From Actinoplanes sp. M2I2 (GTDB lineage Bacteria; Actinomycetota; Actinomycetes; Mycobacteriales; Micromonosporaceae), in contig NZ_JALPVJ010000013.1 of the NCBI RefSeq assembly GCF_023544445.1, forward strand, positions 124,001 through 188,000: DNA of 64,000 nt, in the 5' to 3' direction. Under the pieces are notes generated by a model. The model worked only from the letters and a program-made list of their open reading frames with translations. It was not told the DNA's origin and ran no database searches. This document shows, piece after piece, positions 1-8,673 of the stretch (its first letter is position 1; the number at the start of each line of letters is the position of its first letter). Made by a program: the position numbers and the translations under genes.

Positions 1-1
1 C

Positions 2-823
2 CCCGGTGCGGCGGCGCAGCGCCTCGACCTGGCCGCCGAGGTGCTGCGGTTGCCGCTGTCGCGCGAACAGGAGCTGTACGCCCGGTTCGGCGCGGCCGCG
101 GCCCACCTGCAACGTGGTGACGCCGTGGCCGCCGACCGGGAGATGACCCGCTGCACCGAGCTGACCCGGCGGTTGCGGCACACCGGCGCCGACGTACCGA
201 TCGCCTGGTGGCGCTACTTCCGGGCGGTTGCCAAGGGCGATCAGGCGCTGGTGATCCGGCTGTCGGACGAAATCGTCGAACGGCATCGCCGGAGCCAGAT
301 CGTGGCCCTGCCCGAGTTGGAGGCGATGGCCCAGATGGTCTCCGCGGGTGAGGGCGCGCCGACTCCCGAGTCCGCCGTCACCCTCGCGACGGGCAATGCC
401 AGTCCCGCCTTCCGGGCCTTCGTCGGCGCGGGGCTGGCGTGGGCCGGACGTGTCGAGGAAGCGGTCGTCGTGCTCGGTCCGCCCGCACCGGACGGGCACT
501 GGCACTACTCGTCGATGTACGCGGACTGCCTCCGCGTCGACGTGCTGGCGCTGGCTGGGCCCGGCCCGCAGTTGCGGACGGCGCTGGAGCGGATCGAGCC
601 GTGGCGCGACGAGTTCGCGGTCGCCGGCTCCACCCATTTCCTCGGCTCCGTCGAATACTTCATCGGACGTGGCCGCGAAGTGCTCGGCGACCTGGAGGGC
701 GCCCGGCTCGCGTACCGACGAGCCGTCGACCGCAACCGGTCGGCGCAGATCAGCACCTGGTTGGGGCGCGCCCAGCAGAGGCTGTCGGCGCTTCGACGCC
801 ACCCGGACAGCTTCCGCCCCTGA
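2..823 (+). CDS. C-terminal part of a helical, TPR-like protein (5' end outside window)
   Basis: The reading frame is already open at the window edge and ends in TGA, so this is the 3' part of a longer gene. An internal GTG at 41 is not needed as a start. The visible 270 or so residues are rich in Ala, Arg, Leu and Glu, with repeated amphipathic helices of about 34-40 residues and Trp/Tyr-containing turns. This resembles the C-terminal TPR-like regions of actinobacterial AfsR/SARP and LuxR-type regulators or their ATPase relatives. No DNA-binding or nucleotide-binding motif lies in the visible part, so the family assignment is only suggested. Third positions are strongly G/C, which supports this frame over the overlapping ones. 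Confidence 0.6.
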   Translation, partial: PGAAAQRLDLAAEVLRLPLSREQELYARFGAAAAHLQRGDAVAADREMTRCTELTRRLRHTGADVPIAWWRYFRAVAKGDQALVIRLSDEIVERHRRSQIVALPELEAMAQMVSAGEGAPTPESAVTLATGNASPAFRAFVGAGLAWAGRVEEAVVVLGPPAPDGHWHYSSMYADCLRVDVLALAGPGPQLRTALERIEPWRDEFAVAGSTHFLGSVEYFIGRGREVLGDLEGARLAYRRAVDRNRSAQISTWLGRAQQRLSALRRHPDSFRP

Positions 824-871
824 GGTAGCAGGCAGACGGCCGAGGCCCCGGGGTGCCTCCCCGTTCCGTCC

Positions 872-2524
872 TCAATGCGGCATAGGTGTCATGTGGTTGA
901 CGTCCAGCCGCAGGTCGATGAGCAGCGGCCGGTTGCGGGTGTCGATGGCCTTGGCGACCAGCGGCAGGTCGTCGAGGTGCCGTACGGTCACGCCGTCGCC
1001 GCCGAGAGCCTCGGCGACGGCCACCAGATCCGGCCAGTCGAACAGCGACAGCGACGGGTCGAGGCCCCGGTCGGTGAACTGGACGTGTTCGGCGCCGTAG
1101 CCACCGTCGTTGCAGACCACGACGATCACGTCGAGGCCCAGCCGGACGGCCGTGTTGAACTCGCCGACACCGCCGTGCATGAAGCCGCCGTCGCCGCAGA
1201 CCAGGACGACCGGCCGCGGGCGGCGCGCGGCAGCCGCGCCGATGGCGGCGCCCATCCCGGTGCCGATGGAGCCGAAATTCTCCGGGAAGATGAACGACTG
1301 CGGGTCCGGGACCTGGATGTGGCGGAGCGACTCCATCATGAAACGCCCGCCGTCGCTGACCACGACTCGTTTCGCCGGCAGCAGCTCGTCGAGGCGGCGC
1401 AAGACGAACGCCGCGTCGACGGTCCCGGGCGCGGTGGCCGGTCGCGGCGCGATGACGTACTGCTCGGACAGCCGGCGCGCCAGATTCTCGTCGCGCACTC
1501 CGCCCGCGGCCGGCCGGGGAAGGCCGGCTGAGGGGCGACAGCCGCCGGCGCGGGTGGCCAGGCTATCCAGCGCGTCGACGAGGGCGTCGGCCACCAGTTC
1601 CGGATCCCCGCTCACTATGGCATCGAAAGTCCCGGATCCCGGCTGTGGCCCACTGGCCACGGCGATGACACCGCGATCGCTCAGCAAGGCGCCCTTGGAA
1701 GTGGTGTAGTCGTTCAGCCCGGCCCCGAAGCTGATCACGAGGTCCGACGCGGCGAGCACTTCGGCCGAGACGGGAGCGGCCAGGCCCCCGGCGATGCCCA
1801 GGTCGAAGGGCTCGCCACGGAACAGGTCCCTGGCTTTGAGGGTGGTTGCCACCGGGGCGCCGATCCGGTCGGCCAGCCGCAGCACCGCCCGACGGGCCGG
1901 GATCGCCGCGCGACCAGCCAGCACGACCGGCCGATCGGCGCTCACGATGCGGCGCGCCGCGTACCGCACGGCGGTGGGATCGGGGCGCAGCCGCTGATCG
2001 ACCGGCAGACCGAGCGGAATTGCCTGGTACTCCACCTCCTGCCGGCCGAAGTCGGCGGGCAGGTTGAAGACGATCGGGCGTTGCTCCACGACAGCCCGGC
2101 GGATCGCGACAGCCAGATCCTCGAGAGCGGTGTCCGGTGTGCGCGCCTGCTCGAAACCCGCGCCCGTCGGCAGGACGACATCGCGCTGAGCGATGTCCTG
2201 GATGTTCGTGCGGCTGCGGGTGGCCGTGTCCCCGGCGATCAGAAGCAGGGGCAACCGGGCCCGGGCGGCTTCCACCAGCCCGGTGACAGTGTTGGTCAGG
2301 GCCGGACCGTGGGTGACGGTCACCACGCCCAGCTGTCCGGTGAGGCTGGCGTAGCCGAAACCCATGAACATGGCGCCGGCCTCGTGTGCGGCGCCCACGT
2401 AGGCGCGGCGCTCACTGTGCACGAAACTGTGTGTCAGGAACATGTTGGCGTCGCCGATGAGGCCGAACATCGTCTGGACATCGTGTCCGGCCAAGGCGCG
2501 GGCGAGTGCTGCGTGCAGTTTCAC
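872..2524 (-). CDS. Thiamine-diphosphate-dependent acetolactate synthase-like enzyme
   Basis: A 550-residue protein with the three-domain layout of the acetolactate synthase/pyruvate oxidase superfamily. The N-terminal PYR domain carries the ThDP-activating Glu in AAHEAGAMFMGFGYA near residue 47. A central domain with a Rossmann-like core follows. The C-terminal PP domain has the metal/ThDP motif beginning CGDGGFMHG and the conserved Asn of VCNDGGYG. Family members make or break alpha-keto acid C-C bonds, but the substrate cannot be read from sequence. There is no small regulatory subunit gene beside it, so a biosynthetic IlvB role is unlikely. It starts with GTG preceded by AGAAGGA. A 15-bp-arm hairpin sits directly upstream of that ribosome site. 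Confidence 0.85.
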   Translation of the reverse strand: MKLHAALARALAGHDVQTMFGLIGDANMFLTHSFVHSERRAYVGAAHEAGAMFMGFGYASLTGQLGVVTVTHGPALTNTVTGLVEAARARLPLLLIAGDTATRSRTNIQDIAQRDVVLPTGAGFEQARTPDTALEDLAVAIRRAVVEQRPIVFNLPADFGRQEVEYQAIPLGLPVDQRLRPDPTAVRYAARRIVSADRPVVLAGRAAIPARRAVLRLADRIGAPVATTLKARDLFRGEPFDLGIAGGLAAPVSAEVLAASDLVISFGAGLNDYTTSKGALLSDRGVIAVASGPQPGSGTFDAIVSGDPELVADALVDALDSLATRAGGCRPSAGLPRPAAGGVRDENLARRLSEQYVIAPRPATAPGTVDAAFVLRRLDELLPAKRVVVSDGGRFMMESLRHIQVPDPQSFIFPENFGSIGTGMGAAIGAAAARRPRPVVLVCGDGGFMHGGVGEFNTAVRLGLDVIVVVCNDGGYGAEHVQFTDRGLDPSLSLFDWPDLVAVAEALGGDGVTVRHLDDLPLVAKAIDTRNRPLLIDLRLDVNHMTPMPH

Positions 2525-2535
2525 TGGTGATCCTT

Positions 2536-2570
2536 CTCGTCGTACCGCCCGTTGAGGGCGGCACGACGAG
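2536..2570. promoter_or_regulatory. Long inverted repeat in the leader of the ThDP-enzyme gene
   Basis: Two 15-base arms, CTCGTCGTACCGCCC and GGGCGGCACGACGAG, pair at 14 of 15 positions around a five-base loop GTTGA. The repeat ends one base from the AGAAGGA ribosome site of the gene starting at 2524. It could be a terminator for the small gene upstream, an operator, or an attenuating hairpin. There is no U-tract. Confidence 0.6.
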
Positions 2571-2652
2571 CAGACCGCGGCCGCGTCAACGGCGGCTCAA
2601 CGTCCGGGGGACGATCCGACGTGGAGGTCGAGTCCGTCGGCGTCTTCACGCT

Positions 2653-2866
2653 TCAACAGGGAACGCAGGCCTCGACAACCTCGTGGGCGCTCGGCGCCGG
2701 TCCGTCGTTCGGCGGCGCCACCGGCACCCACGGCGGGGCTTCGTCCTCGACGTCGAAGCGCAGAGAATTCACCCGGCCGACGGCGAGTTCGGCACGGAGA
2801 AGTGCAGTACTGGGCCAGCGCGCGTCCGGTCCCGCTCAAGCCTTCGACGATGAGAGTGCTGGCCAT
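2653..2866 (-). pseudogene. Small frameshifted gene of unknown function ending in ACVPC
   Basis: An ATG at 2866 has a strong GAGGAG ribosome site seven bases upstream. The frame from there (MASTLIVEGLSGTGRALAQY) has high GC at third positions for about 20 codons and then turns poor. The adjacent frame becomes G/C-biased at the same point and runs RAELAVGRVNSLRFDVED, then an acidic, Pro-rich tail ending EVVEACVPC and a TGA at 2653. Joining the two frames gives one protein of about 71 residues, so a single-base indel lies near 2795-2810. It may be a sequencing error, a young pseudogene or a programmed shift. A GTG at 2772 could start the second half alone (39 codons). I do not recognise the family. 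Confidence 0.5.
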
Positions 2867-3053
2867 GGTCGGCTCCTCGATGTGGTCGATCTGGTGATGG
2901 CGGAGCGCCTGCGCCGCGTCCGTCAACAGCGCGTTGATGAGCGCACAAGGGCGCGCTTTGTGTGCGTCGGTCCGTGCTCCAGCTGGCGATGACCGGGGCT
3001 CGTGCAGTCGTTCGACGGATTCAACATGCCCGCCCGGGGAGCGAGGGTGAGGA

Positions 3054-3839
3054 ATGCCCTCGATCCACTACGACATTCCGTACGCCTCGGCCGAGCAGCA
3101 GGTCCTGGACGTGTACGGGGACCCGGCCGGCACCCGCCCCGCCGTCGTGCTCGTGCACGGTGGCGGCTGGTTCCGTGGCGACAAGTCGAAGGAACAGAAG
3201 CTGGCGACAATCCTGGTGGACGCGGGCTTTGTCGTGTTCGTGCCCAACTACCGGCTCGCCCCGGACCACCCGTTCCCGGCCGGCCGGGAGGACATCCTGG
3301 CCGCCACCGACTGGGCCCGTGCCTCCGGGTACGCCTTCGACCGTGACCGGCTCGCCTTCCTCGGCGGATCGGCGGGCGGCAACCTGGCTGTCGAGGCCGG
3401 CCTGGCCACCGGCCGGCCGGCGGCGAGCTGGTCGGGCATCTTCAACCTCGAGGCCTTCATCGAGGCGACCGACGCCACCGTGGCGGCGACACCCACCACC
3501 CAGGATCTGGACGCCATGCGCAGCGCGGACATCAACCAGACCGGGAGGGACGACGCCTTCCTGCGCTGGTGCATCCTGCAGGAGGTCGGCGGCGACCGGT
3601 CCCTGCTGCCCCAGGCCTCGACCGTCCGGCACGCCGTCGCGTCGGCCGGGCCGGTCTACCTGGCCAACTCGCTGGCCGAGTTCGTCCCGGTCAGCGATCC
3701 GGTGGCGATGCAGCAGGCGCTCACCGGCGTCGGGGTGGCCAGCACGCTCCAGCTGATCCCCGGCACCAAGCACGCCGAGGGCTACCTGGAGCACGCCGTC
3801 GAGGGCACGCTGGCCTTCCTGCGGCAGGCTCTGGCATGA
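3054..3839 (+). CDS. Alpha/beta hydrolase, carboxylesterase (BD-FAE-like)
   Basis: 261 residues with the hormone-sensitive-lipase/BD-FAE esterase signature. An oxyanion motif HGGGW lies near residue 35 and the nucleophile elbow GGSAGG near residue 106. A C-terminal His lies in the GTKHAEGY stretch. There is no signal peptide, so it should be cytoplasmic. GTGAGG precedes the ATG. Its stop overlaps the ATG of the MFS gene by four bases, so esterase, exporter and VOC protein are translationally coupled. They may handle one small ester-containing or toxic compound, which is inference from context. Confidence 0.85.
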   Translation: MPSIHYDIPYASAEQQVLDVYGDPAGTRPAVVLVHGGGWFRGDKSKEQKLATILVDAGFVVFVPNYRLAPDHPFPAGREDILAATDWARASGYAFDRDRLAFLGGSAGGNLAVEAGLATGRPAASWSGIFNLEAFIEATDATVAATPTTQDLDAMRSADINQTGRDDAFLRWCILQEVGGDRSLLPQASTVRHAVASAGPVYLANSLAEFVPVSDPVAMQQALTGVGVASTLQLIPGTKHAEGYLEHAVEGTLAFLRQALA

Positions 3840-5461
3840 CCACCGCGGCGGGTGCCTGGGCGCCGCTGCGGCATCCGGTGTTCCGGGCGGTGTGGATCGC
3901 CGCCTTCGTCGCGAACGTCGGCACCTGGATGCAGACCGTCGCCGGGCAGTGGCTGCTCATCGAGCAGCACAGCTCCAGCCTGCTGATCTCCTTGGTGCAG
4001 AGCGCCTCCAGCGTGCCCGTGCTGCTGCTGGTGATACCGGCCGGGGTGGTCGCCGACTTCCTCGACCGCCGGCGGCTTCTGCTGGCCACCCAGTGCGTGC
4101 AGGCGGTGATCGCGGGAATCCTGGCCCTGCTCACCGCGGCCGGGCGCACGTCGCCCGAGGTGCTGCTGCTGTTCACCTTCCTGCTGGGCTGCGGGGCGGC
4201 CGCCCAGTTGCCGGCCTACCAGGCGATGGTGTCCGACCTGCTGCCCCGCTCCGAGCTCGGCTCCGGCGCGTCGCTCAGCTCGCTCGGCGTCAACCTCGCG
4301 CGGGCGGTCGGCCCGGCGGTCGCCGGGCTGCTGCTGGCCCACCTCGGGGTGCCGTGGCTCTTCGCCCTGAACGCGGTCAGCTTTCTGCTCTTCGCTGTCG
4401 CGCTGCTGTTCACCCCCGGCGGGCGGCCGGCGAACGGCTCGGCGATGACGGCCGCCTCGCTGTCGAGTTTCGAGGCGGGTGGCCGGTACGTGCTGAACTC
4501 GCCCGCGGTACGCCGCATCCTGCTCCGGTTGGTGCTGTTCGCCTTGCCCGCCAACGTGCTGTGGGCGTTGCTGGCGCCGCTGGCCGAAGGCCGCCTCGGA
4601 CTGGGCGCCGCCGGCTACGGGGTGTTGCTGGGCGCGGCCGGGGCCGGGGCGGTCGCCGGGGCGGTCCTGATGCCCCTGGTGCAGGACCGGTTGTCGGCGT
4701 CCGCGAGGCTCACCGTCGCGGGCGCGGTGTACGGCGCCGGACTGATTGGGCTGTCCCTGGTCCGCGACGTCGGCGTGGCGGTCGTCCTGCTGGTGCCGGT
4801 CGGCGTCGCCTGGATCGCCGTGATCGCCGGCCTCAACGCCGGCGTGCAGGCGTTCCTGCCGGACTGGGTGCGGGCCCGCGCGCTGGCCGTCTACCAGATG
4901 GTGCTGTTCGCGACGTTCGCCGGTAGCGCTGCCCTCTGGGGCGCGGTGGCAACGTGGACCGGGCTGGGCCGTACCTTCGCCGGCGCGGGTGTCCTGCTGG
5001 TCGCCACGACCATCGCCGGGGTGTGGCTGCCGTTGCGCCGCACCGACATCGGCGACCGGACGGCGGTCCCGGCCGGGGTGCTGCCGGAGGCGACGTTCGT
5101 GGGCGCGGTCTCACCGGACGACCCGGTGGAGGTCCTGGTCCGCTATCGCGTGCGGCCGGAGCACCGGGACGACTTCATCCGGGCGATCGCCGAGCTGCGG
5201 ACCAGCCGGCTGCGCACCGGGGCGACGCAGTGGGTGCTGCTCAGCGACGCCGTCGACGCGGATCAGCTGGTCGAGCGCTACCGGGTGGCCTCCTGGACCG
5301 AGTTCCTCGACCAGCTCACGAACCGGCAGACGCCCTTCGACGACGAGATACGCCGGCGGGTCGAGGCGCTCGCCGACACGGTCACCTGGCAGCGCCTGCT
5401 GACCGTCGCCGTCCCGCATCACGGGCACGACGTCGTACGAAATCTGGGGGAGCACGCATGA
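3836..5461 (+). CDS. MFS exporter of the EntS/MFS_3 type with C-terminal ABM-like domain
   Basis: 541 residues from the ATG inside the ATGA overlap with the esterase; the open frame extends upstream but without coding character. Residues 1-410 hold about 12 hydrophobic segments, starting with RHPVFRAVWIAAFVANVGTW, typical of the MFS_3 'transmembrane secretion effector' group that includes the enterobactin exporter EntS. After about residue 430 comes a soluble domain of about 110 residues (VEVLVRYRVRPEHRDDF onward) resembling antibiotic-biosynthesis-monooxygenase folds, which is usual for this group. The substrate is unknown. The stop overlaps the ATG of the VOC gene. Confidence 0.88.
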   Translation: MTTAAGAWAPLRHPVFRAVWIAAFVANVGTWMQTVAGQWLLIEQHSSSLLISLVQSASSVPVLLLVIPAGVVADFLDRRRLLLATQCVQAVIAGILALLTAAGRTSPEVLLLFTFLLGCGAAAQLPAYQAMVSDLLPRSELGSGASLSSLGVNLARAVGPAVAGLLLAHLGVPWLFALNAVSFLLFAVALLFTPGGRPANGSAMTAASLSSFEAGGRYVLNSPAVRRILLRLVLFALPANVLWALLAPLAEGRLGLGAAGYGVLLGAAGAGAVAGAVLMPLVQDRLSASARLTVAGAVYGAGLIGLSLVRDVGVAVVLLVPVGVAWIAVIAGLNAGVQAFLPDWVRARALAVYQMVLFATFAGSAALWGAVATWTGLGRTFAGAGVLLVATTIAGVWLPLRRTDIGDRTAVPAGVLPEATFVGAVSPDDPVEVLVRYRVRPEHRDDFIRAIAELRTSRLRTGATQWVLLSDAVDADQLVERYRVASWTEFLDQLTNRQTPFDDEIRRRVEALADTVTWQRLLTVAVPHHGHDVVRNLGEHA

Positions 5462-5820
5462 CAAGCCCGTTCACCACCGTCGCCGACGTCTTCTGCTTCG
5501 TGCCCGACCTGGCCGCCGCGACCGCGTGGTACACCGACCGCCTCGGCCTCGCGCCCGCCCTGCAGGCCGCTCAGCTGGCACGCTTCGACCTCGGTACGAG
5601 CAGCCTGACCCTGCACCAGGTCGACGAGTTCAACACCGGCGGGCCGGGCGGCTGCGTCGCCTACTGGGACGTCGAGGACGTCGACGCGGTCGTCGCGGAG
5701 TGGGTCCGGTACGGCGCGACCGCCCACCGCGGGCCCAAGACCATCATGACGGGCGAGCGGCTCTGCCAGCTGCTCGACCCCTTCGGCAACCTGATCGGCG
5801 TCCGGCAGCCGGCGACGTGA
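5458..5820 (+). CDS. VOC (glyoxalase/bleomycin-resistance-like) family protein
   Basis: 120 residues with a single beta-alpha-beta-beta-beta VOC arrangement: DVFCFVPDLAAATAWYTDRL at the start, a central GGPGGCVAYWDVEDVDA stretch, and the family ending LLDPFGNLIGVRQ. Members bind small hydrophobic ligands or metals, and many sequester or modify antibiotics or aldehydes. The start overlaps the MFS stop (ATGA), so it is the third gene of a coupled esterase-exporter-VOC operon. A resistance or detoxification role is suggested by that company, not shown. Confidence 0.85.
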   Translation: MTSPFTTVADVFCFVPDLAAATAWYTDRLGLAPALQAAQLARFDLGTSSLTLHQVDEFNTGGPGGCVAYWDVEDVDAVVAEWVRYGATAHRGPKTIMTGERLCQLLDPFGNLIGVRQPAT

Positions 5821-5958
5821 GGTGGTCCTGGCCTGATCGAACCACTGTCTACGGTGGACCGACACAGGGCAAGCCGATCGTCGCGCAGCAGGCGAAGGCG
5901 CGACCGCAGGCGGCGTGGACTGATCACGCCCGCCCCGAAACCTTGTGCCTTCGACCAC

Positions 5959-7014
5959 TCAGGCCCGGGTCAGCGTCCGGCCTTCGTCGATGGCCGTCTG
6001 TTCCGCCTCGGCGATCACCGCGCCGACGGCCCGGGCGTCGGAATTCCAGTCGTCGGCGATCGCGCCGAGCACCAGCACGGCGGAGCCATACCGGTCGTAC
6101 GCACTGATGTCGTCGACCGGGATGTCCTCGCCCAGGGCCCGGCGCACCATGTGTTCGATCGTGATCGGATCGGTCTGCGGCCGGAAAGTCTCCCAGGCAC
6201 GCCGGGTCAGGGCGCTGATCTCCCGCTGGTCCGGCGCCTTCGGGAGGTACTGCCGCACGATGAGGACCAGCACACACAACGCCAGCGTCATCAACTCGGT
6301 ACCGTCCGTCTCAACGGTCCGGTCCGGCCCCTCCTCACGCAGAGCCAACGCCCGCAGATAGCGGCCGACGACGGTCGACGGCTCCGGTGCGGGTGGCTGC
6401 CGCCGCTGAGCCTTGCGGCTGCGGGGTGGGGCCGGCGGGCGCCACGGCGAGCGCATCCGGCGGGTCAGATCGGGCAGGCGATCCGCGTCGGTCAGGTAAC
6501 GCTGCCCGGTACGGCGGCACGTTCGCATCTCGAGCAAGGCGGCACCCTCGCCACCGGCCGGAAGTGCCACCGCCGACACTACCTTTTCCGCCTCGGCCAG
6601 CAGGCCATCGACCTGGTCGTCGTCCAGTTCCAGGTCGTCAGCCAAGGCGAACAACCCGGCATACATGATCTCGCCGGCCCGGACCGGGTCGACCGCACCG
6701 AGCAGCCAGGCCTCACTCATCGAGCCGCGCACCACCGCCTCCACCGTGCGGGCAGCGAAACCCTGCGCACCGGGAGCCCGTTCGACGAAACGACGCGCGA
6801 AGGCGGTCACCAGGCGCCGGTCGCCGAACTGGCCGAACCGCCGCAACGCCGCAATCGCGAAGGCGACCGGCATCACCTCGGGCCACCAGCCATCGGACAA
6901 CTCGGTGCCCAGGATGCGGTCGCGCTCGTCATCGTCGCCCCGCAACTCGGCCCGAAGCAGCCGTGCCTCAGCGGTTCGCAGGACCGCCGGCACACCAGTC
7001 ACCCCGATCTCCAT
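5959..7014 (-). CDS. Hypothetical protein, 351 residues, mostly helical
   Basis: The open frame starts upstream at 7125 but its first 37 codons are Cys/Arg-rich and non-coding in character. I place the start at the ATG at 7014 (MEIGVTGVPAVLRTAE), although no good ribosome site precedes it. The N-terminal half is helical with many Arg/Glu/Asp residues. A basic Pro-rich linker (RSPWRPPAPPRSRKAQRRQP) lies near residue 200. The C-terminal part has one short hydrophobic stretch (MTLALCVLVLIVRQYL) followed by an acidic helical region. I recognise no domain. It lies downstream of the PQQ dehydrogenase on the same strand, 229 bases away, so co-transcription is possible. Confidence 0.6.
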   Translation of the reverse strand: MEIGVTGVPAVLRTAEARLLRAELRGDDDERDRILGTELSDGWWPEVMPVAFAIAALRRFGQFGDRRLVTAFARRFVERAPGAQGFAARTVEAVVRGSMSEAWLLGAVDPVRAGEIMYAGLFALADDLELDDDQVDGLLAEAEKVVSAVALPAGGEGAALLEMRTCRRTGQRYLTDADRLPDLTRRMRSPWRPPAPPRSRKAQRRQPPAPEPSTVVGRYLRALALREEGPDRTVETDGTELMTLALCVLVLIVRQYLPKAPDQREISALTRRAWETFRPQTDPITIEHMVRRALGEDIPVDDISAYDRYGSAVLVLGAIADDWNSDARAVGAVIAEAEQTAIDEGRTLTRA

Positions 7015-7243
7015 ATCGTGATGACACGTCCGCCGACCCCGATCAACGGCGCCGATGCGGGCCCCGGCGCATTTTCCACCCCGGCGGCAGCACCGGCTCG
7101 GTCGACGCCCACAACTCGTCATCAAGATCCCACAGCACAGTGACCCTGGGGCATCGGCCGATCGCTTGTCGCTGTGCCGGGAGGTGATCGACGATCCGGG
7201 TCTCGGCGGGCGAGGTGGGTGCTGGAGTGCTCGTACGGAGGGT

Positions 7244-8491
7244 TCAGCGATGGGCGGCCGGCACGCCGCCCGAGGGTGGCGCGACCCGCTCGAACCGTAC
7301 CCGGCTCAGCCCGCCCGGGAGGTCGCTGAGCACGTACAGCTCGCCGTGCACGTCGGTGCCGAAGGCGGACGGCTGGGTCGGGAAGTTGCCGATCGTGGCG
7401 GACTCGTAGCCGCCTCCGGGCTTGGGGCGCACGGCGAACGCGAGAGTCGAGCAGTAGTCGCTCGCGATGTAGGTGCCCCGGGCCTCGGGGGTCCGGGATC
7501 CCCGGTAGACCACGCCGCCGGTCACCGAGCAGTTCTCGGTGAGGTAGTGCTCGTACTCGAAGACCGGGTCGATGTATCGCACGCCGGGCCGGCACTGCGC
7601 CGGGTCGAACACCGGGGTGCCCTCCTTGCAGGACCAGCCGAGGTTCGCCCCGCCCTGCCAGGAGCGGACGTGGTTGATCTCCTCGACCAGACCCTGGCCG
7701 ACGTCGCCGATCCACAGCGAGTTGTCGATCGGGTCGACGGAGAACCGCCACGGGTTGCGCAGCCCGTAGAGCCAGATCTCCGGCCGGGCTCCGGGTGTGC
7801 GGACGAACGGGTTGCCGGCCGGCACGCAGTACGGCCTCGTGCCGCAGGCGCGGTTGACGTCGATCCGCACGATCTTGCCGAGCAGGGTGCCGAGGTCCTG
7901 ACCGGCTTTGTACGGGTCGTTCGCGTGGCCGCCGTCGCCGGTGGACCAGTAGAGGTAGCCGTCGCGTCCGAACGCCACCTGGCCGCCGTTGTGGTTGCCG
8001 TACTCGGCGTGCTCCTGAGTGAGCAGCACCTGCAGCCGCTCCGGGGCGCTGATCGGCAGCCGCGCCAGGGTGAGCGCGCCGGCCGGCAGGCTGGTGTAGG
8101 CCACGTACAGCATGCCGGTGCGCGCGAAGTTGGGCGCGGGCGTGATGCCGAGCAGGCCGCGCTCATTGTCCGAGGTGTCGATCCGGGCCGTCAGGTCGAG
8201 CACCGGGTCGGCGGCCAAGCCGGTGTCGGGGTGATAGGCGCGGACGGTGCCGTTCTTCTCCGCGATCAGCATCCGGCCGTCCGGCAGTCCGGTGATCGCG
8301 ATCGGACGCCGAAGACCGGATGCCACCTGCTCGGACACCACGGTCAACTCGGTGAGGGGCGCCGGGCGGGCGCGGGACGGGCCGGCGTCGGCGACGCCGG
8401 CCGCCGACGCCGAGGTCGACAGCGGCGCGGACAGGGCCAGGACGAGCAGGCCGGCCAGCACGGTGAGCGTGCGATTACGCCCTCGCGGCAT
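7244..8491 (-). CDS. Secreted PQQ-dependent sugar (aldose/sorbosone) dehydrogenase
   Basis: 415 residues from an ATG at 8491 with GAGGAG six bases upstream. A Sec signal peptide covers about residues 1-31 (NRTLTVLAGLLVLALSAPLS, cleavage after an Ala-rich stretch). The mature part is a six-bladed propeller of the glucose/sorbosone dehydrogenase family. LRRPIAITGLPDGRMLIAEK is the usual first blade, NERGLLGITPAPNF and GGQVAFGRDGYLYWSTGDGG carry the family's Ca/PQQ-side motifs, and LRNPWRFSVDP and NVG/DVGQGLVEEIN follow. It would oxidise sugars outside the membrane if PQQ is supplied. No PQQ biosynthesis genes are in the window. Confidence 0.88.
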   Translation of the reverse strand: MPRGRNRTLTVLAGLLVLALSAPLSTSASAAGVADAGPSRARPAPLTELTVVSEQVASGLRRPIAITGLPDGRMLIAEKNGTVRAYHPDTGLAADPVLDLTARIDTSDNERGLLGITPAPNFARTGMLYVAYTSLPAGALTLARLPISAPERLQVLLTQEHAEYGNHNGGQVAFGRDGYLYWSTGDGGHANDPYKAGQDLGTLLGKIVRIDVNRACGTRPYCVPAGNPFVRTPGARPEIWLYGLRNPWRFSVDPIDNSLWIGDVGQGLVEEINHVRSWQGGANLGWSCKEGTPVFDPAQCRPGVRYIDPVFEYEHYLTENCSVTGGVVYRGSRTPEARGTYIASDYCSTLAFAVRPKPGGGYESATIGNFPTQPSAFGTDVHGELYVLSDLPGGLSRVRFERVAPPSGGVPAAHR

Positions 8492-8673
8492 GTTCGACTC
8501 CTCGGGGCAGAGTGGCGGACGCGGTTCGGGAGCGCTCCCACAGTACATTGACGCACGCCTATGTGGGAAGCCTGAACTACGAGGCGGCCGGGACGTCTGG
8601 AGCAGTGAGGGCGATCGGCACGGTCCCGATCACCGTCGATGTGCATCGGCCGACCAGCGGAAGACATGGTGTC

